Shown: positions 25,629-35,020, numbered from the stretch's first letter. The stretch: DNA of 64,000 bases from a bacterium (GCA_020440605.1 JAGRNT010000012.1:62001-126000); one strand, 5' to 3'. Notes: generated by a model not told the origin, from the sequence alone. A program made the numbers and translations.

Positions 25629-25811
25629 CTATTCCTGGCCGGCCTCGGAAGCTGCATCCCCCGGCTGTTCCATCCCGCCGACGGTGATGCGCGCACGCAC
25701 GGGACGTTCACCCGTGCCGATCTCCAGCACCTCGCGGGTGATCAGGGCGAGCACGATCAGGAGCGCCGATAGCGCCACCACCAGTCCGATTGTCGACCGC
25801 TGCGTGCCCAT
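25629..25811 (-). CDS. Small single-pass membrane protein
   Basis: This 60-residue ORF starts at the ATG at 25811. After MGTQRST it has one strong transmembrane segment (IGLVVALSALLIVLALIT), then a short polar tail with an RARITVGG strand. GGGAG lies 11 nt upstream. It is convergent to the nucleotidyltransferase and divergent from the lipoprotein at 26006. It has no recognisable family and could be spurious, but the clean membrane helix after a start codon supports it. Confidence 0.45.
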   Translation of the reverse strand: MGTQRSTIGLVVALSALLIVLALITREVLEIGTGERPVRARITVGGMEQPGDAASEAGQE

Positions 25812-26005
25812 GTCAGTTAGGACTCCCTGAATAGATAATCGTTCGCACGTTCAATTGATTTAGCGCCCGGCGGGATTTCCCCGGATCTTCACGGCAATTC
25901 CACCAGGGATACGGATCAGGCCTGTTCGCTGGCCCTGGCCCGCCGTTGGAGCATCCCCGCCCTCCCGATGCTAGGATGGGCAGATTCGATTCCCAGGAAG
26001 CATGC

Positions 26006-28318
26006 ATGTCCAGACTGATTTTGCCCAGTATCCTGATGCTGCTGCTCGCCGCCTGTGCCTCCGGCCCGGAAGCGGTCAGCACCGATGCCCTGCCTGCAGA
26101 TTCCATGTCCCCTGTCTCGGCAGACGCAGTTGGCCCGTCAGCGGGTTTCAGCCTGCCGTTCCCTGCGGATTCCCTCCTGCCTGATCGCAGGGCCAGCGGT
26201 GGCGGCAGCATCCTGCAGGATGCCGATGAGGATGTGGAAAACAGCGGCGGTCTGACACTGGTCAGTGAAGGCGCTGAGCCGGATCTCGATTACTTCCTGC
26301 TGCTCAACAGCCTGGCAGGGGAAGTCGCCTGGGCACGCTACGTGTTCGCCGCCGGTGAGCTGGCCGAGCCGCATTCCGTGCTGCTGCGCCATTCCGCCAG
26401 CCAACAGGGGACTGTCCATGCCGGAATTGCCAACTGGGAGAGCATGCGCTGGGACTGGCAGAGTATCCCGACCGACGAACTGGCTTCCGACCCCTTCATC
26501 TTCCTGAATGGCGACACAGGCCGATACGTCAGCCCATTGGGCAACATCCACTGCGTGATCCTGACACATGACGGCATGGGTATCACGCTTGACAACCTCG
26601 AACTCTATCTCCAGCAGCCGGCCCTCCCTCCGCTGGACCTGCGCGCCAGCCAGGGGAGCTTCTACACCTCAATCTTCCTGGACTGGACGGAAGTGCCGGG
26701 GGCCGAGAAATATGAGATTGAATACCAGGAGCAGGGTGGCGGACCCGCGGACTGGCAGCCCCTGATCACGGTCGATCAGCAGCCGTTTGACACGCAGTTC
26801 TGGACACATACCGCAACAGCACCGCCGGGCCAGGAGGCAGCCTATGACCAGGTCTATCTCTACCGCATGCGATCCGTCTTCCCGGGCGGGTCCACAAGCC
26901 CGGCCTGGAGCAATGTCGTCAGCGGTTATCGCACATTGCAGGCTCCGCTGATGGGCGACGTGAGCTACCGCCAGCCCGTCGATGGCATCTTCGTGGACTG
27001 GGTTGCCACGGGTGTGGACCTCTTCAATCTCTTCAGGGACGACCAGCTGATAGTTGCCAACCTCAATGCGACTGAGTACCTGGATGACAGTCCCGTGGCC
27101 AGGGATGGCGAGGAACACAGCTATTACGTCCGTGGCCTGACCCTCGACGGGCAGACAGAGCCGGCCCAGCCGCGCACGGGCAGGGCCCTGCTGATTGACA
27201 CGAGCCATGTCAATGACCAGCCGGCTCCGATCCCCTTCGGCCTCACACTGGACATCGTGGCCGGCAACCTGCCCTTCAGTGCCTACATCAACATTGACGC
27301 GGAAGTCGGCTTCTGCTGGGCTGACACGCCCTATCCGGCTGGCCCCGCCGACTGGCACACCGGCCTGATCAGTGCCGCACCGGAAGGCGAGATTGACAAC
27401 CACTTCTCCGTTTCCGTCTGCGTCTCGGATGGAGTGCCGCTGGTGTTCTTCGGGCGCGGCTCCTCCGACCCAGCCCTGCTCTGTGCCGTACCATCCGTCA
27501 TTCCGCCGCAGGGTCCGCAGGACTGGGACATTCATGAAGTGGTGGACGCTCCCGCCTATGTCGGCATGCTGGATGCGGCGATTGTCAACGGCAGGCCCGG
27601 CGTGGCGGTGCAGGCCAGCTTCACAGGAGCTGACCCCAACTCGTCCTACTTCTGCACTGCGGCAACGGACTCACCCGGCTCATCCGCGGACTGGACCAGC
27701 ACACCGGTCACCCTCTCCGGGGATCAGCTGGAGGCAGCCCTGGCTGAATTCGGTGGCAAGCCCTGCATGCCTTCCACATCTGACAACCTGCGCTTCAACT
27801 TCGGCAGGATCAGCCAGCCACTTCTGCAGGACGACTTCCTCTCGACCTACATCGGCGACCAGGCCAGCGTCGGCAGCACGACCGGCACCAACTTCAGCAT
27901 GACACTTACCGGACCCGGCCCGGGCATTGCCTACCGCAGCAATGACATGCTGGTATTCGCCTACTCCCCGCAGACCCTGCCCGCGGACGAGACTGACTGG
28001 AGGCTGCGCCCGATCGAGCTCGGTGTCAGCGCGGGTTACGAGACATCCCTGGTTGACTATGCCCCGCAGGGTGAGGCATTCCCTTCCACTGCATTGATGA
28101 CAACCTACAGCCCGGACAGCGACAGCATCTGGCTCGTGAATGCCAACACGGGATTTCCCTATGACGGGGTGTTCTCCTGGTACTGGATCGAGCCGGAACC
28201 CAGCGGCATCAAGCACGGCTTCTCCAATGCAATGACGCTGCAGGACGGCCTGCCCGTGATCATCTACAGCGTGGAGGAATCAATCGACGGCGAACTGAAG
28301 TACATGCGGGGTTACTAG
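26006..28318 (+). CDS. Large lipoprotein with fibronectin III-like and repeated DW modules
   Basis: The protein has 770 residues. The ATG at 26006 follows AGGAAG and gives a lipoprotein signal peptide MSRLILPSILMLLLAAC with lipidated Cys17. Two fibronectin III-like domains occupy about 205-300 (FLDWTEVPGAEKYEIEY) and 310-395 (YRQPVDGIFVDWVATGVDL). The last 370 residues contain modules with a recurring P/S-x-DW-x4-V/I pattern (PADWHTGLI, PQDWDIHEV, SADWTSTPV, ETDWRLRPI), probably beta-propeller or beta-sandwich blades. It is envelope-attached; the role is unknown. A similar architecture recurs in the lipoprotein at 32411. Its TAG overlaps the uvrC stop through CTAG. Confidence 0.78.
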   Translation: MSRLILPSILMLLLAACASGPEAVSTDALPADSMSPVSADAVGPSAGFSLPFPADSLLPDRRASGGGSILQDADEDVENSGGLTLVSEGAEPDLDYFLLLNSLAGEVAWARYVFAAGELAEPHSVLLRHSASQQGTVHAGIANWESMRWDWQSIPTDELASDPFIFLNGDTGRYVSPLGNIHCVILTHDGMGITLDNLELYLQQPALPPLDLRASQGSFYTSIFLDWTEVPGAEKYEIEYQEQGGGPADWQPLITVDQQPFDTQFWTHTATAPPGQEAAYDQVYLYRMRSVFPGGSTSPAWSNVVSGYRTLQAPLMGDVSYRQPVDGIFVDWVATGVDLFNLFRDDQLIVANLNATEYLDDSPVARDGEEHSYYVRGLTLDGQTEPAQPRTGRALLIDTSHVNDQPAPIPFGLTLDIVAGNLPFSAYINIDAEVGFCWADTPYPAGPADWHTGLISAAPEGEIDNHFSVSVCVSDGVPLVFFGRGSSDPALLCAVPSVIPPQGPQDWDIHEVVDAPAYVGMLDAAIVNGRPGVAVQASFTGADPNSSYFCTAATDSPGSSADWTSTPVTLSGDQLEAALAEFGGKPCMPSTSDNLRFNFGRISQPLLQDDFLSTYIGDQASVGSTTGTNFSMTLTGPGPGIAYRSNDMLVFAYSPQTLPADETDWRLRPIELGVSAGYETSLVDYAPQGEAFPSTALMTTYSPDSDSIWLVNANTGFPYDGVFSWYWIEPEPSGIKHGFSNAMTLQDGLPVIIYSVEESIDGELKYMRGY

Positions 28319-30429
28319 CCCGGGCGGTCCGGGTCGCCCTCACGGCGGATGCGGCGGATGCGCATCTCGCGCTTCTTCTCGACCTTGGCCCCCTCCAGCT
28401 CGTTGTCACGCTCGAGGTACTTGCGGATATGCTCGGCGAAGGCCCGGCCGATGCCCTTCACCTCCAGCAGCTCATCCACCGTGGCCTCCCGCAGGCGCTT
28501 GACGCTGCCGAAATGCCGCAAAAGCTCCCGCTTGCGCGTCTCGCCCAGCCCCGGCACGGTGTCCAGGACGGAGATGCGCATCGCCTTCTCCTTCATCTTC
28601 GAATGCTGCGTGTTGCCAAAGCGGTGCGCCTCATTGCGCAGCTCCACCAGCAGCCGCAGGCCGGGGTCGGTATGAGGCAGGCGGATCTCCTCCAGCTGGT
28701 CTATGTCGTTGTAGTGGTAGACCAGCTCCTCCTGCTTGGCGAGGCTGCAGAGCTTGATCCCCTCCAGCACCTCGCGCTGCTCCGTTGACAGGTCCGGGTC
28801 GTCCATCATCTGGTCGAACACGCGGCGCACGCTGTTGAGCTGCCCCTTGCCGCCGTCGATCATCACGAGGTCCACCTGCCGTTTCCACTTCGGGTCCGTC
28901 AGCAGGCGCTTCAGCCTGCGGTGCAGGGTCTCCATCAGCATCGCGTAGTCATCCGGGGTCTGCTTCAGGCGGATGTTGAACAGGCGGTACTCCGGGGCAT
29001 CCTTGCGCCCGCCGGTGAACACCACCATCGCGCCCGTGGCCTGCTGGCCCTGCAGGTTGGCAATGTCATAGCCCTCGATGCGGCGCGGGTAGTCCGCCAG
29101 CGAGAGGTGCTCCTTCAGCGCCTTCTGCCCCGGCGTGACGACGTAGTCCCCGCCCCCGCCGAGCAGCACCGTGTGCAGGCGTTCCTGGGCATTGCGGTTG
29201 GCAATCCCCAGCAGTTCCAGCTTCTTGCCGCGCTTCGGCGTCGTCAGCAGCACGCGGCGGATCGGCATCCCGGCGCTGTCGGTGATCTCGATCCCCGTGC
29301 CGTCAGCGTTGCCAAGTTCCGGGACCACCCCGGCCTCACCGTTCTCGGCGAAGCTGCCGGCCAGCAGCGCCACCTCCTCGGCCTCGCCGCGGTGCTCCAG
29401 CGCCTGGAAGCGCAGCCGCCCCAGCCACTGGCGGATCACCTCGCCGTCCTGCGGCTGATGCGGCAGCACCAGCTCCGGCGGCACGTTCTGCGGGTTGGCA
29501 TAGTGCAGCTTGAGGAAGCCGGCCAGCACGTCGTTGTCAGCACTGTCCTCCAGGCGGTGGTCCAGCACGAACTTGCGGTCGCCGATCAGCCGCCCGTCGC
29601 GCACCGGCATCACCAGCACGCATGCCCTGTCCCGGCTGCGCGCCAGCCCGAGCACGTCGTAGTTCTCGCCCGGCCGCCCGATCATGCGCGTGCGCTGGAA
29701 GCTCTTCTCGGCGGCCTCGATCAGGTCGCGGTAGCGCGCCGCACTTTCATAGTCGCGGTTCTCCGCCGCCTCCCACATCCGCTTCTTCATCTCGTCAATC
29801 ACGGTGCCGTAGTTGCCATTGAAGAAGTCCACGGCGTACTGCACCAGCGCGCCGTATTTCTTCTCGTCGATGTAGCCGACGCAGGGCGCGCTGCAGAGCT
29901 TGAGATGGAAGTCCAGACAGGGCTTCAGGTACTTGTGCTCGTCGTCAATCTCCAGTTTGCAGGTCCTCAGCTGGAACATCCCGGCAATGAACTTCATCGC
30001 GCTGCGGACCTGACCCACGCTCGTCATCGGCCCCCAGTAGCGCGCGCCATCGTCAAGATACTGCCGCGTCAGCATCACGCGTGGGAACTTCTCGTTCATG
30101 CTGATCTTGACGTAGGGGTAGGACTTGTCGTCCTTGAGCATCGTGTTGTAGCGCGGCTTGAAGGTGCGAATCAGCGAGCTTTCCAGCATCAGCGCGTCGA
30201 TCTCGGTCGGGACCACGATCCAGTCCAGATCGCGGATCTCCGTGACGAGCTGGGCGATGCGCGGGTCGCTCTCGGCGGCGGCGGTGAAGTAGCTCGAGAC
30301 GCGGTTCCTGAGCACCAGCGCCTTGCCGATGTACAGGATCTTGCCGCGCGCGTCCTTCATCTGGTACACGCCCGGTGAATCCGGCAACTGGCGCAGCTTG
30401 CGGTGGACCTGCTCGGGATACTCCATCAC
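28315..30429 (-). CDS. uvrC: UvrABC excinuclease subunit C
   Basis: This is the nucleotide excision repair endonuclease that makes both incisions with UvrA/UvrB. The N-terminal GIY-YIG nuclease domain is visible (SPGVYQMKDARGKILYIGKA). It is followed by the Cys-containing CLDFHLKLCSAPCVGYI segment, a UvrBC coiled region (about 204-240, DEMKKRMWEAAENRDYESAA), the RNase H-like C-terminal nuclease (DLVMIDGGKGQLN) and tandem HhH motifs (DTVPGLGETRKRELLRHFG and ELLEVKGIGRAFAEHI). The length of 704 is slightly above the usual 600-680. The start is GTG at 30429 or ATG at 30426; a TATCAT -10-like box lies 6-9 nt upstream, so the mRNA may be leaderless. Confidence 0.96.
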   Translation of the reverse strand: MMEYPEQVHRKLRQLPDSPGVYQMKDARGKILYIGKALVLRNRVSSYFTAAAESDPRIAQLVTEIRDLDWIVVPTEIDALMLESSLIRTFKPRYNTMLKDDKSYPYVKISMNEKFPRVMLTRQYLDDGARYWGPMTSVGQVRSAMKFIAGMFQLRTCKLEIDDEHKYLKPCLDFHLKLCSAPCVGYIDEKKYGALVQYAVDFFNGNYGTVIDEMKKRMWEAAENRDYESAARYRDLIEAAEKSFQRTRMIGRPGENYDVLGLARSRDRACVLVMPVRDGRLIGDRKFVLDHRLEDSADNDVLAGFLKLHYANPQNVPPELVLPHQPQDGEVIRQWLGRLRFQALEHRGEAEEVALLAGSFAENGEAGVVPELGNADGTGIEITDSAGMPIRRVLLTTPKRGKKLELLGIANRNAQERLHTVLLGGGGDYVVTPGQKALKEHLSLADYPRRIEGYDIANLQGQQATGAMVVFTGGRKDAPEYRLFNIRLKQTPDDYAMLMETLHRRLKRLLTDPKWKRQVDLVMIDGGKGQLNSVRRVFDQMMDDPDLSTEQREVLEGIKLCSLAKQEELVYHYNDIDQLEEIRLPHTDPGLRLLVELRNEAHRFGNTQHSKMKEKAMRISVLDTVPGLGETRKRELLRHFGSVKRLREATVDELLEVKGIGRAFAEHIRKYLERDNELEGAKVEKKREMRIRRIRREGDPDRPG

Positions 30430-30435
30430 AGTAGG

Positions 30436-30441
30436 ATGATA
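30436..30441 (-). promoter_or_regulatory. -10-like box of uvrC, leaderless configuration
   Basis: On the minus strand TATCAT ends 6 nt before the GTG at 30429 and 9 nt before the ATG at 30426. There is no Shine-Dalgarno. Confidence 0.4.
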
Positions 30442-30473
30442 CCCGGCGGAAGGCCGTCATTTGTTAAGGAGGT

Positions 30474-30649
30474 CCGGCTTTAGCCGGGCAACAGGTTTCG
30501 GGTTTCCGGTTTCGGTGATCGGACAAGGGAGGCCCGATGTCAGTCGGGCAAGGTAGCTGCCATGCGATTCGGGCTGGGAGGTCCGACTTTAGCCGGGCAA
30601 GGGAGGCCCGATGTAAGTCGGGCAAGGGAGGTGCGACACTTGCTGTCGC
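30474..30649. repeat. Cluster of five GGGAGG-linked mini-hairpins
   Basis: Five short hairpins with variable stems are spaced by GGGAGG or AAGGGAGG: CCGGCTTTAGCCGG (30474), CCCGATGTCAGTCGGG (30533), CCGACTTTAGCCGG (30583, one mismatch), CCCGATGTAAGTCGGG (30607) and GCGACACTTGCTGTCGC (30633). The 30430-30851 gap holds no gene that I can support. Confidence 0.75.
30494..30515. repeat. Heptamer repeat GGTTTCS x3
   Basis: Three consecutive heptamers (GGTTTCG, GGTTTCC, GGTTTCG). They are the reverse complement of the GAAACCC words at 30780-30817. Confidence 0.65.
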
Positions 30650-30724
30650 CCAATGGCAAGTGGCAATAGTTAGAATAGTCTGGATAGTGGAAGAAGTAGG
30701 GCAAGTGAAAGAAGTTGACAGTAG

Positions 30725-30743
30725 CGGCCGCTTCCAGCGGCCG
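30725..30743. repeat. Mini-hairpin CGGCCGC-TTCCA-GCGGCCG
   Basis: A perfect 7-bp stem with loop TTCCA, the same loop as the hairpin after birA. Confidence 0.6.
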
Positions 30744-30760
30744 GTCATCAGTTTGTGTAG

Positions 30761-30780
30761 CAGCGGCGCCCCCGCCGCTG
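30761..30780. repeat. Mini-hairpin CAGCGGCG-CCCC-CGCCGCTG
   Basis: A perfect 8-bp stem with a CCCC loop, directly abutting the heptamer words that follow. Confidence 0.6.
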
Positions 30781-30817
30781 AAACCCTGCCCCCGAAACCC
30801 GAAACCCTACCCCCGAA
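30780..30817. repeat. Heptamer repeat GAAACCC family
   Basis: GAAACCC occurs three times in heptamer register, with 7-nt TGCCCCC and TACCCCC words between. It is inverted relative to 30494-30515. Confidence 0.65.
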
Positions 30818-30851
30818 TTCCATGTCCTACGATTGTCGGGGAGGACATCGA

Positions 30852-32303
30852 ATGAAACTGCCTTGGCTACTGGCTGCCACGCTGCTGCTGGCAACATTCC
30901 TTATCCATCCTGCCAGTGCGCAGGATGACAATTCGAACGGCTTGCAGGAACTGCTGCAACGTGAGGATGTGATTGCCCGGATTGAGCGGGGACGGCCAAA
31001 GCCGACATTCGACCTGCTGTTCGACCAGTATGCCCAGGCTGTCTGGGATGCTAATGCCGCCGATGCATTCATCTATGAGCCGATGGGTGAGCACCTGTAT
31101 GCCGCAGCATTGCCGGATGAAGTCCTGCTGCAATGGAAGGAGCGCTGGGGTGATGACCCGCGCTGGTGGGAACTGCGGGCCTATTGCGCAGCCATAGCCG
31201 CCATAAGGGATGACACCGGGAATGACCGTCCTCGGGAGATTCTTGCAGAAGCATACGAACGCGGCGTTGTCAGCCCATCATCGCTTCAGCTTCTGTTTTG
31301 CCTTGCGGCAGAGAGTGAATACGGCAAGCAGGAATATGCAGAAAAGCGCTGGTATCCGGTCTACAGTGAGGAAACGCAACAGAAACTGCTGGGCTACCTG
31401 GATGACTTCATCCGCATCGCCCCGGAGCATCCCTGGGGCTGGTTCCAGCGCGGCCTGCTGAACATCAGTATTGGCAACGAGGAGGCCGGGCTGGCCGACC
31501 TGCAGGCCTGCAGCACTGCTGCGGATGACCGGATGCTGCTGCCATTTCCGCTGTCAACGACGATCATGCTGCTTGAGCAGGGCAAGTACGCCTGCAGCCC
31601 TGTGCTGACCGGCATGCTGCTCCAGATCGACTTCATAAATGTCCCGGGTCAGTGGCACATGTTCGCCGGGCGGCGCACGCTCGGTTGGTACGCCTCCCTG
31701 CAACTTGAGAATGGCAACATGGACAGGCTTGACCTGCTGGAATCGGCTGTAACGGCCTGTGGAAACAGCCTGTGGTGGGACCTCTCAGGCAGGCAGGCTC
31801 CCGCAATATTCACCAACTCATTGGCCAGGCAGTGCCTCGTGCAGTACCCTGAGCGATTCAGTGAGGAACAGAGAAACAACCTCTATGGACACAATGTGCG
31901 CATGACGCAGTCGCGCACTAGGATGATGGAAGGCAGGAAGGCCCTTGATGATTTCATTGAGGACGAGATGTATACAGCCTTGCTGCCCATCGAAGCACCG
32001 TCGGGCAGTACCAGCTGGATGGAAATGCTGGCAACTGAACTGATTGAACCGGGCAGCATCAGCCAGGCAATGGTGGAGCGCGGCATGGGCCACTACTTCT
32101 TCGAGCGCTGTGCTGCTGCGCATTTGGCGTACTGGTCCAGTGATGCCGAGCAGGAGGAACTGGCGTTCGTTGTCGAGCGCCTGGACCGTTGGCACTGGAC
32201 TGAGCTGGATTATGAGGAGCAGGAACTGAGCCCGGAAATGCAGAAGCTGCTGGAACAGCTGGAACAACAGGAGCAGGAAGATGAAAGGGAGGCTAGGCAG
32301 TAA
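30852..32303 (+). CDS. Exported alpha-helical protein of unknown function
   Basis: The protein has 483 residues. The ATG at 30852 opens a signal peptide (MKLPWLLAATLLLATFLIHP, cleavage after ASA at about 23). The mature part is helical and rich in Trp and acidic residues, with paired-helix patterns like degenerate TPR (YLDDFIRIAPEHPWGWFQRG, then LNISIGNEEAGLADLQAC). The C-terminus is a Glu/Gln coil (QKLLEQLEQQEQEDERE). I do not recognise a family. It is followed 107 nt later by a dockerin/PKD lipoprotein that has its own promoter. The long upstream gap is packed with hairpins and heptamer repeats. Confidence 0.75.
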   Translation: MKLPWLLAATLLLATFLIHPASAQDDNSNGLQELLQREDVIARIERGRPKPTFDLLFDQYAQAVWDANAADAFIYEPMGEHLYAAALPDEVLLQWKERWGDDPRWWELRAYCAAIAAIRDDTGNDRPREILAEAYERGVVSPSSLQLLFCLAAESEYGKQEYAEKRWYPVYSEETQQKLLGYLDDFIRIAPEHPWGWFQRGLLNISIGNEEAGLADLQACSTAADDRMLLPFPLSTTIMLLEQGKYACSPVLTGMLLQIDFINVPGQWHMFAGRRTLGWYASLQLENGNMDRLDLLESAVTACGNSLWWDLSGRQAPAIFTNSLARQCLVQYPERFSEEQRNNLYGHNVRMTQSRTRMMEGRKALDDFIEDEMYTALLPIEAPSGSTSWMEMLATELIEPGSISQAMVERGMGHYFFERCAAAHLAYWSSDAEQEELAFVVERLDRWHWTELDYEEQELSPEMQKLLEQLEQQEQEDEREARQ

Positions 32304-32323
32304 ACAACTGCTACCTGAAATGG

Positions 32324-32352
32324 GCAACCTGCAACCCGCAACCGGCAACCTG
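32324..32352. repeat. Heptamer repeat GCAACCN x4
   Basis: Four consecutive heptamers, GCAACCT, GCAACCC, GCAACCG and GCAACCT, lie between two genes and 24 nt before a TATAAT box. Confidence 0.65.
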
Positions 32353-32375
32353 CCCCCTGAAACCTGACACTTGGG

Positions 32376-32381
32376 TATAAT
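32376..32381 (+). promoter_or_regulatory. -10 box of the dockerin lipoprotein gene
   Basis: TATAAT lies 29 nt before the ATG at 32411. The leader carries the RBS CCGGAGGT (32396-32403). Confidence 0.6.
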
Positions 32382-32410
32382 GCGCGGTTGAGACCCGGAG
32401 GTCAATCCCG

Positions 32411-34747
32411 ATGCGCATTCACTGGCAACACCTTGCATTCCTGCTGCTGATCATCGGCTGCTGCTCCTGCAGCTCCGGCCACAACGCTGGCAATTCCAGT
32501 CCGGCACCGGACGGGCTGGCAGCACTCAGCCCTGCCGGGAAGCAGCCTGCCGCGATTGAGATCCTGCCGGGTGGCCTGTACGACTCGCTTGATGCTGGAT
32601 CACTCAGCATCGTCTGGTCAGAGCAGGATGGCCAGCCCCTGGCCACGATTAGCACAAATGACGCAGTGAACCTGCGCGCGGCCTATCTGCGGATCTCCGT
32701 CCCCGGCACTGCTACTGGCAGCGCGACTGTCACGCCTGGCTCATGGGCCGGTGAAGATGCGCTGAGCATCGCTGTCCCCTCTGCTGACAACACGCTCGAC
32801 ATCGGTGTCTGCATGCTGCATCCGGACAGCGCCGGCGGCCACAATGGTCCGGTCACGCTGGCAAGGCTGCGCTTCACGGATGAGGAAGCGGATGAGCTCC
32901 GGGCGACCAGTGCCCCGCCGCTGAGCGCGGGCTCGCGCATCGACCTGGACTACGACCCGAGCCGCAACTTCTTCTACTGGTACTATGCCAACCAGGGTGA
33001 CTACGACCAGAACGGCGAGGTCAACGTCTCCGACCTGACCCCGATCGCCGTGCACTTCGGCAAGACTGCCAACGGCGGTTTCCCGCGCGCCAGCGTGGAA
33101 TCGGTGGTGGACGGCGATGACAACGGCGAGATCAACATCGCCGACATCTCCCCGATCGGGATCGGCTTCGGCAGCCGCGTGGAGGGCTTCAACCTCTACA
33201 AGGGCCAGCCCGCCGACTACCCGCAGGCGGCGGACCAGCCCTCCACGATCGCCGTGCTGCAGACCGCCGTGCTCGCCGATGCGCTGAACACCCCCGCCCA
33301 GGGCCGGCTCTACTACGAAGTGCACAGTGACGCAGCCGCCGATGCCGCAGCTGCCTACTGGCTGCGCCCCGCCGAGGGTGCAGCCGAGGGCATCCCGAGC
33401 GATCTCTCCGGACTTGGCAACCAGGCACCCAGCGCCAGCTTCACGCTCGAGGCCAGTGCCGGCCTCGACCCCTTTCAGCTCAAGGCCGATGCCTCCGCCA
33501 GCTCTGACCCGGAGGGCGGCGCGCTGGAGTATTACTGGTACATCGTGGACGGGATCTTCGCCGCAGAGCTGACGGACCCGGGCAATGTGACGCTCACGCA
33601 GCAGGTCGGCCCCGGCAACTGGTCCGTTGCGCTCTATGTGCGTGACGAGCACGGCGCCACCGGTTTCGCCGCCAGGCAGTTCAGCGTGGCTGCCAATGCC
33701 GGCTGGCAGATCACCGATCTCGACATCGCCGTGCCGGGTGCGCCGGTGATGGACATCAAGGACATCGCACTGGCCGGGATCGACGACCGGCCCTACATTG
33801 CATCCGTCTACCAGAGCACGAGCGAGAGCGTGGTCGCCCTCAATTATGGCAACGACCCGCTCTGGAACCAGCCGCTGGCCTTCCGCAGGATCAACGAGCT
33901 GATGGGTGGCAACGCCGGGCAGGTGGAGATCCTCGACGTGGGCGGCGTACCCGGCGTGGTTTCGCTGCAGAAGAAGCCCACCGAAAGCCGCGTGGAGTAC
34001 AACTACGTGGAGGACCAGCAGTTCACGTCCCCCTACAACATCGCGCTTTCCAACCACAACCTGCGCGATATCTCCGCCGCGATGGCGGATGGCCGGCCCT
34101 CAGTGGCGATCTTCGACCGGGATGCCAGCGAGGTGCTGTATGCGATCAGTGACGACGCCACCGGCTCGCACTGGGGCACGGCCGGGATGATCGACTCCGG
34201 TGCCAACCTCGGCTGGGGCGTGAGCGCGGGCGTCGTGAGCGGTTCACCGGCGCTCGTCTACTGGGATGCCCAGAACAAGCAGGCGATCTACATGGATTCG
34301 CACATCGCAGGCGGCAGCGTGGTCTGGCATGTGCCCTTCCCGGTCTTCCCTGCAACGCAGCTCGAGATCGGCGATGCCGTACTCGACCTGCCGGCCGGCG
34401 GCCAGTGGCTGCTGCTGCATGACTACACCGCCAACGGGCTTGTCAACCTGCGTGACAACGGCTTCACCACCAAGGAGCAGCTTTCCGCCACGGCCGGTGA
34501 CAGCCACACTGAGTATTCAGCGAAGGTGATTGGCGAGCGGGTCTGCTATGTGTTCGTGGACGGCGGCAAGCTGAAGTTCCGCCGCAGCACGGATGGCACG
34601 GGAACCACCTGGCTGCCGGTGCAGGAGATCACGGACCTGACGACCGAGGACGGCTGGGTCTCACTGGCGGATGTGGGCGGCTTCCCGGCGGTGGCCTATG
34701 TTGACGATGTGACGGCCACGGCGCATTACGCTGTGCTGGTGGAATAG
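32411..34747 (+). CDS. Lipoprotein with dockerin-like pair, PKD domain and propeller-like C-terminus
   Basis: The protein has 778 residues. The signal peptide MRIHWQHLAFLLLIIGC makes Cys17 the likely lipidation site. Around 196-254 lie two dockerin type I-like calcium loops in tandem, DQNGEVNVSDLTPIAVHFG and DGDDNGEINIADISPIGIGF. A PKD domain follows at about 340-432 (SASFTLEASAGLDPFQLKAD, SSDPEGGALEYYWYIVDG, WSVALYVRDEHG). From about 435 to the end are repeating beta segments with GSPALVYWDAQNKQ-like blades, similar to the lipoprotein at 26006. The RBS and -10 box are clear. No cohesin is in the window, so whether the dockerin-like pair binds a partner or simply binds calcium is open. Confidence 0.82.
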   Translation: MRIHWQHLAFLLLIIGCCSCSSGHNAGNSSPAPDGLAALSPAGKQPAAIEILPGGLYDSLDAGSLSIVWSEQDGQPLATISTNDAVNLRAAYLRISVPGTATGSATVTPGSWAGEDALSIAVPSADNTLDIGVCMLHPDSAGGHNGPVTLARLRFTDEEADELRATSAPPLSAGSRIDLDYDPSRNFFYWYYANQGDYDQNGEVNVSDLTPIAVHFGKTANGGFPRASVESVVDGDDNGEINIADISPIGIGFGSRVEGFNLYKGQPADYPQAADQPSTIAVLQTAVLADALNTPAQGRLYYEVHSDAAADAAAAYWLRPAEGAAEGIPSDLSGLGNQAPSASFTLEASAGLDPFQLKADASASSDPEGGALEYYWYIVDGIFAAELTDPGNVTLTQQVGPGNWSVALYVRDEHGATGFAARQFSVAANAGWQITDLDIAVPGAPVMDIKDIALAGIDDRPYIASVYQSTSESVVALNYGNDPLWNQPLAFRRINELMGGNAGQVEILDVGGVPGVVSLQKKPTESRVEYNYVEDQQFTSPYNIALSNHNLRDISAAMADGRPSVAIFDRDASEVLYAISDDATGSHWGTAGMIDSGANLGWGVSAGVVSGSPALVYWDAQNKQAIYMDSHIAGGSVVWHVPFPVFPATQLEIGDAVLDLPAGGQWLLLHDYTANGLVNLRDNGFTTKEQLSATAGDSHTEYSAKVIGERVCYVFVDGGKLKFRRSTDGTGTTWLPVQEITDLTTEDGWVSLADVGGFPAVAYVDDVTATAHYAVLVE

Positions 34748-34750
34748 GGA

Positions 34751-34770
34751 GGTCCGGCTTCAGCCGGGCC
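34751..34770. repeat. Mini-hairpin GGTCCGGC-TTCA-GCCGGGCC
   Basis: It belongs to the same family as 30474-30649 (GGGAGGTCCGGC start). It begins 3 nt after the lipoprotein TAG stop. Confidence 0.65.
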
Positions 34771-34870
34771 TGGAGGAAGAGGAGTGTTCTGAGTATTGAA
34801 CAACAGAGCACACAGCGAGCACGGAGAATTTTCTGTTTCCATACATGAGATCCGTGGAAACCTGCAGCGC

Positions 34871-34925
34871 AAATCTGTGCTCTCTGGGGTCAAGCCCTCT
34901 GCGGGCTCCTCTCCCTCTGTTGCCA
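34871..34925. repeat. Direct repeat copy 1 (TCTGTG... AAGCCCTCTGCGGGCT)
   Basis: The last 34 bp (34892-34925) recur at 35049-35082 with one mismatch; preceding TCTGTGCTC words are also shared. It contains a small AGCCC-TCTGC-GGGCT hairpin. The 34748-35125 gap has no gene that I can support. Confidence 0.7.
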
Positions 34926-35020
34926 CGATCCATTCTGACAACGAAACTGCTGGGCAGGACTGCGGCGATCACACACTGCACATTTTTCAGCACAAGACCC
35001 CCCAGGAAACCCGTTGAATT

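Noticed and set aside
28921..30378. 485-codon plus-strand frame
   Set aside because: Antisense to uvrC, which has all family motifs.
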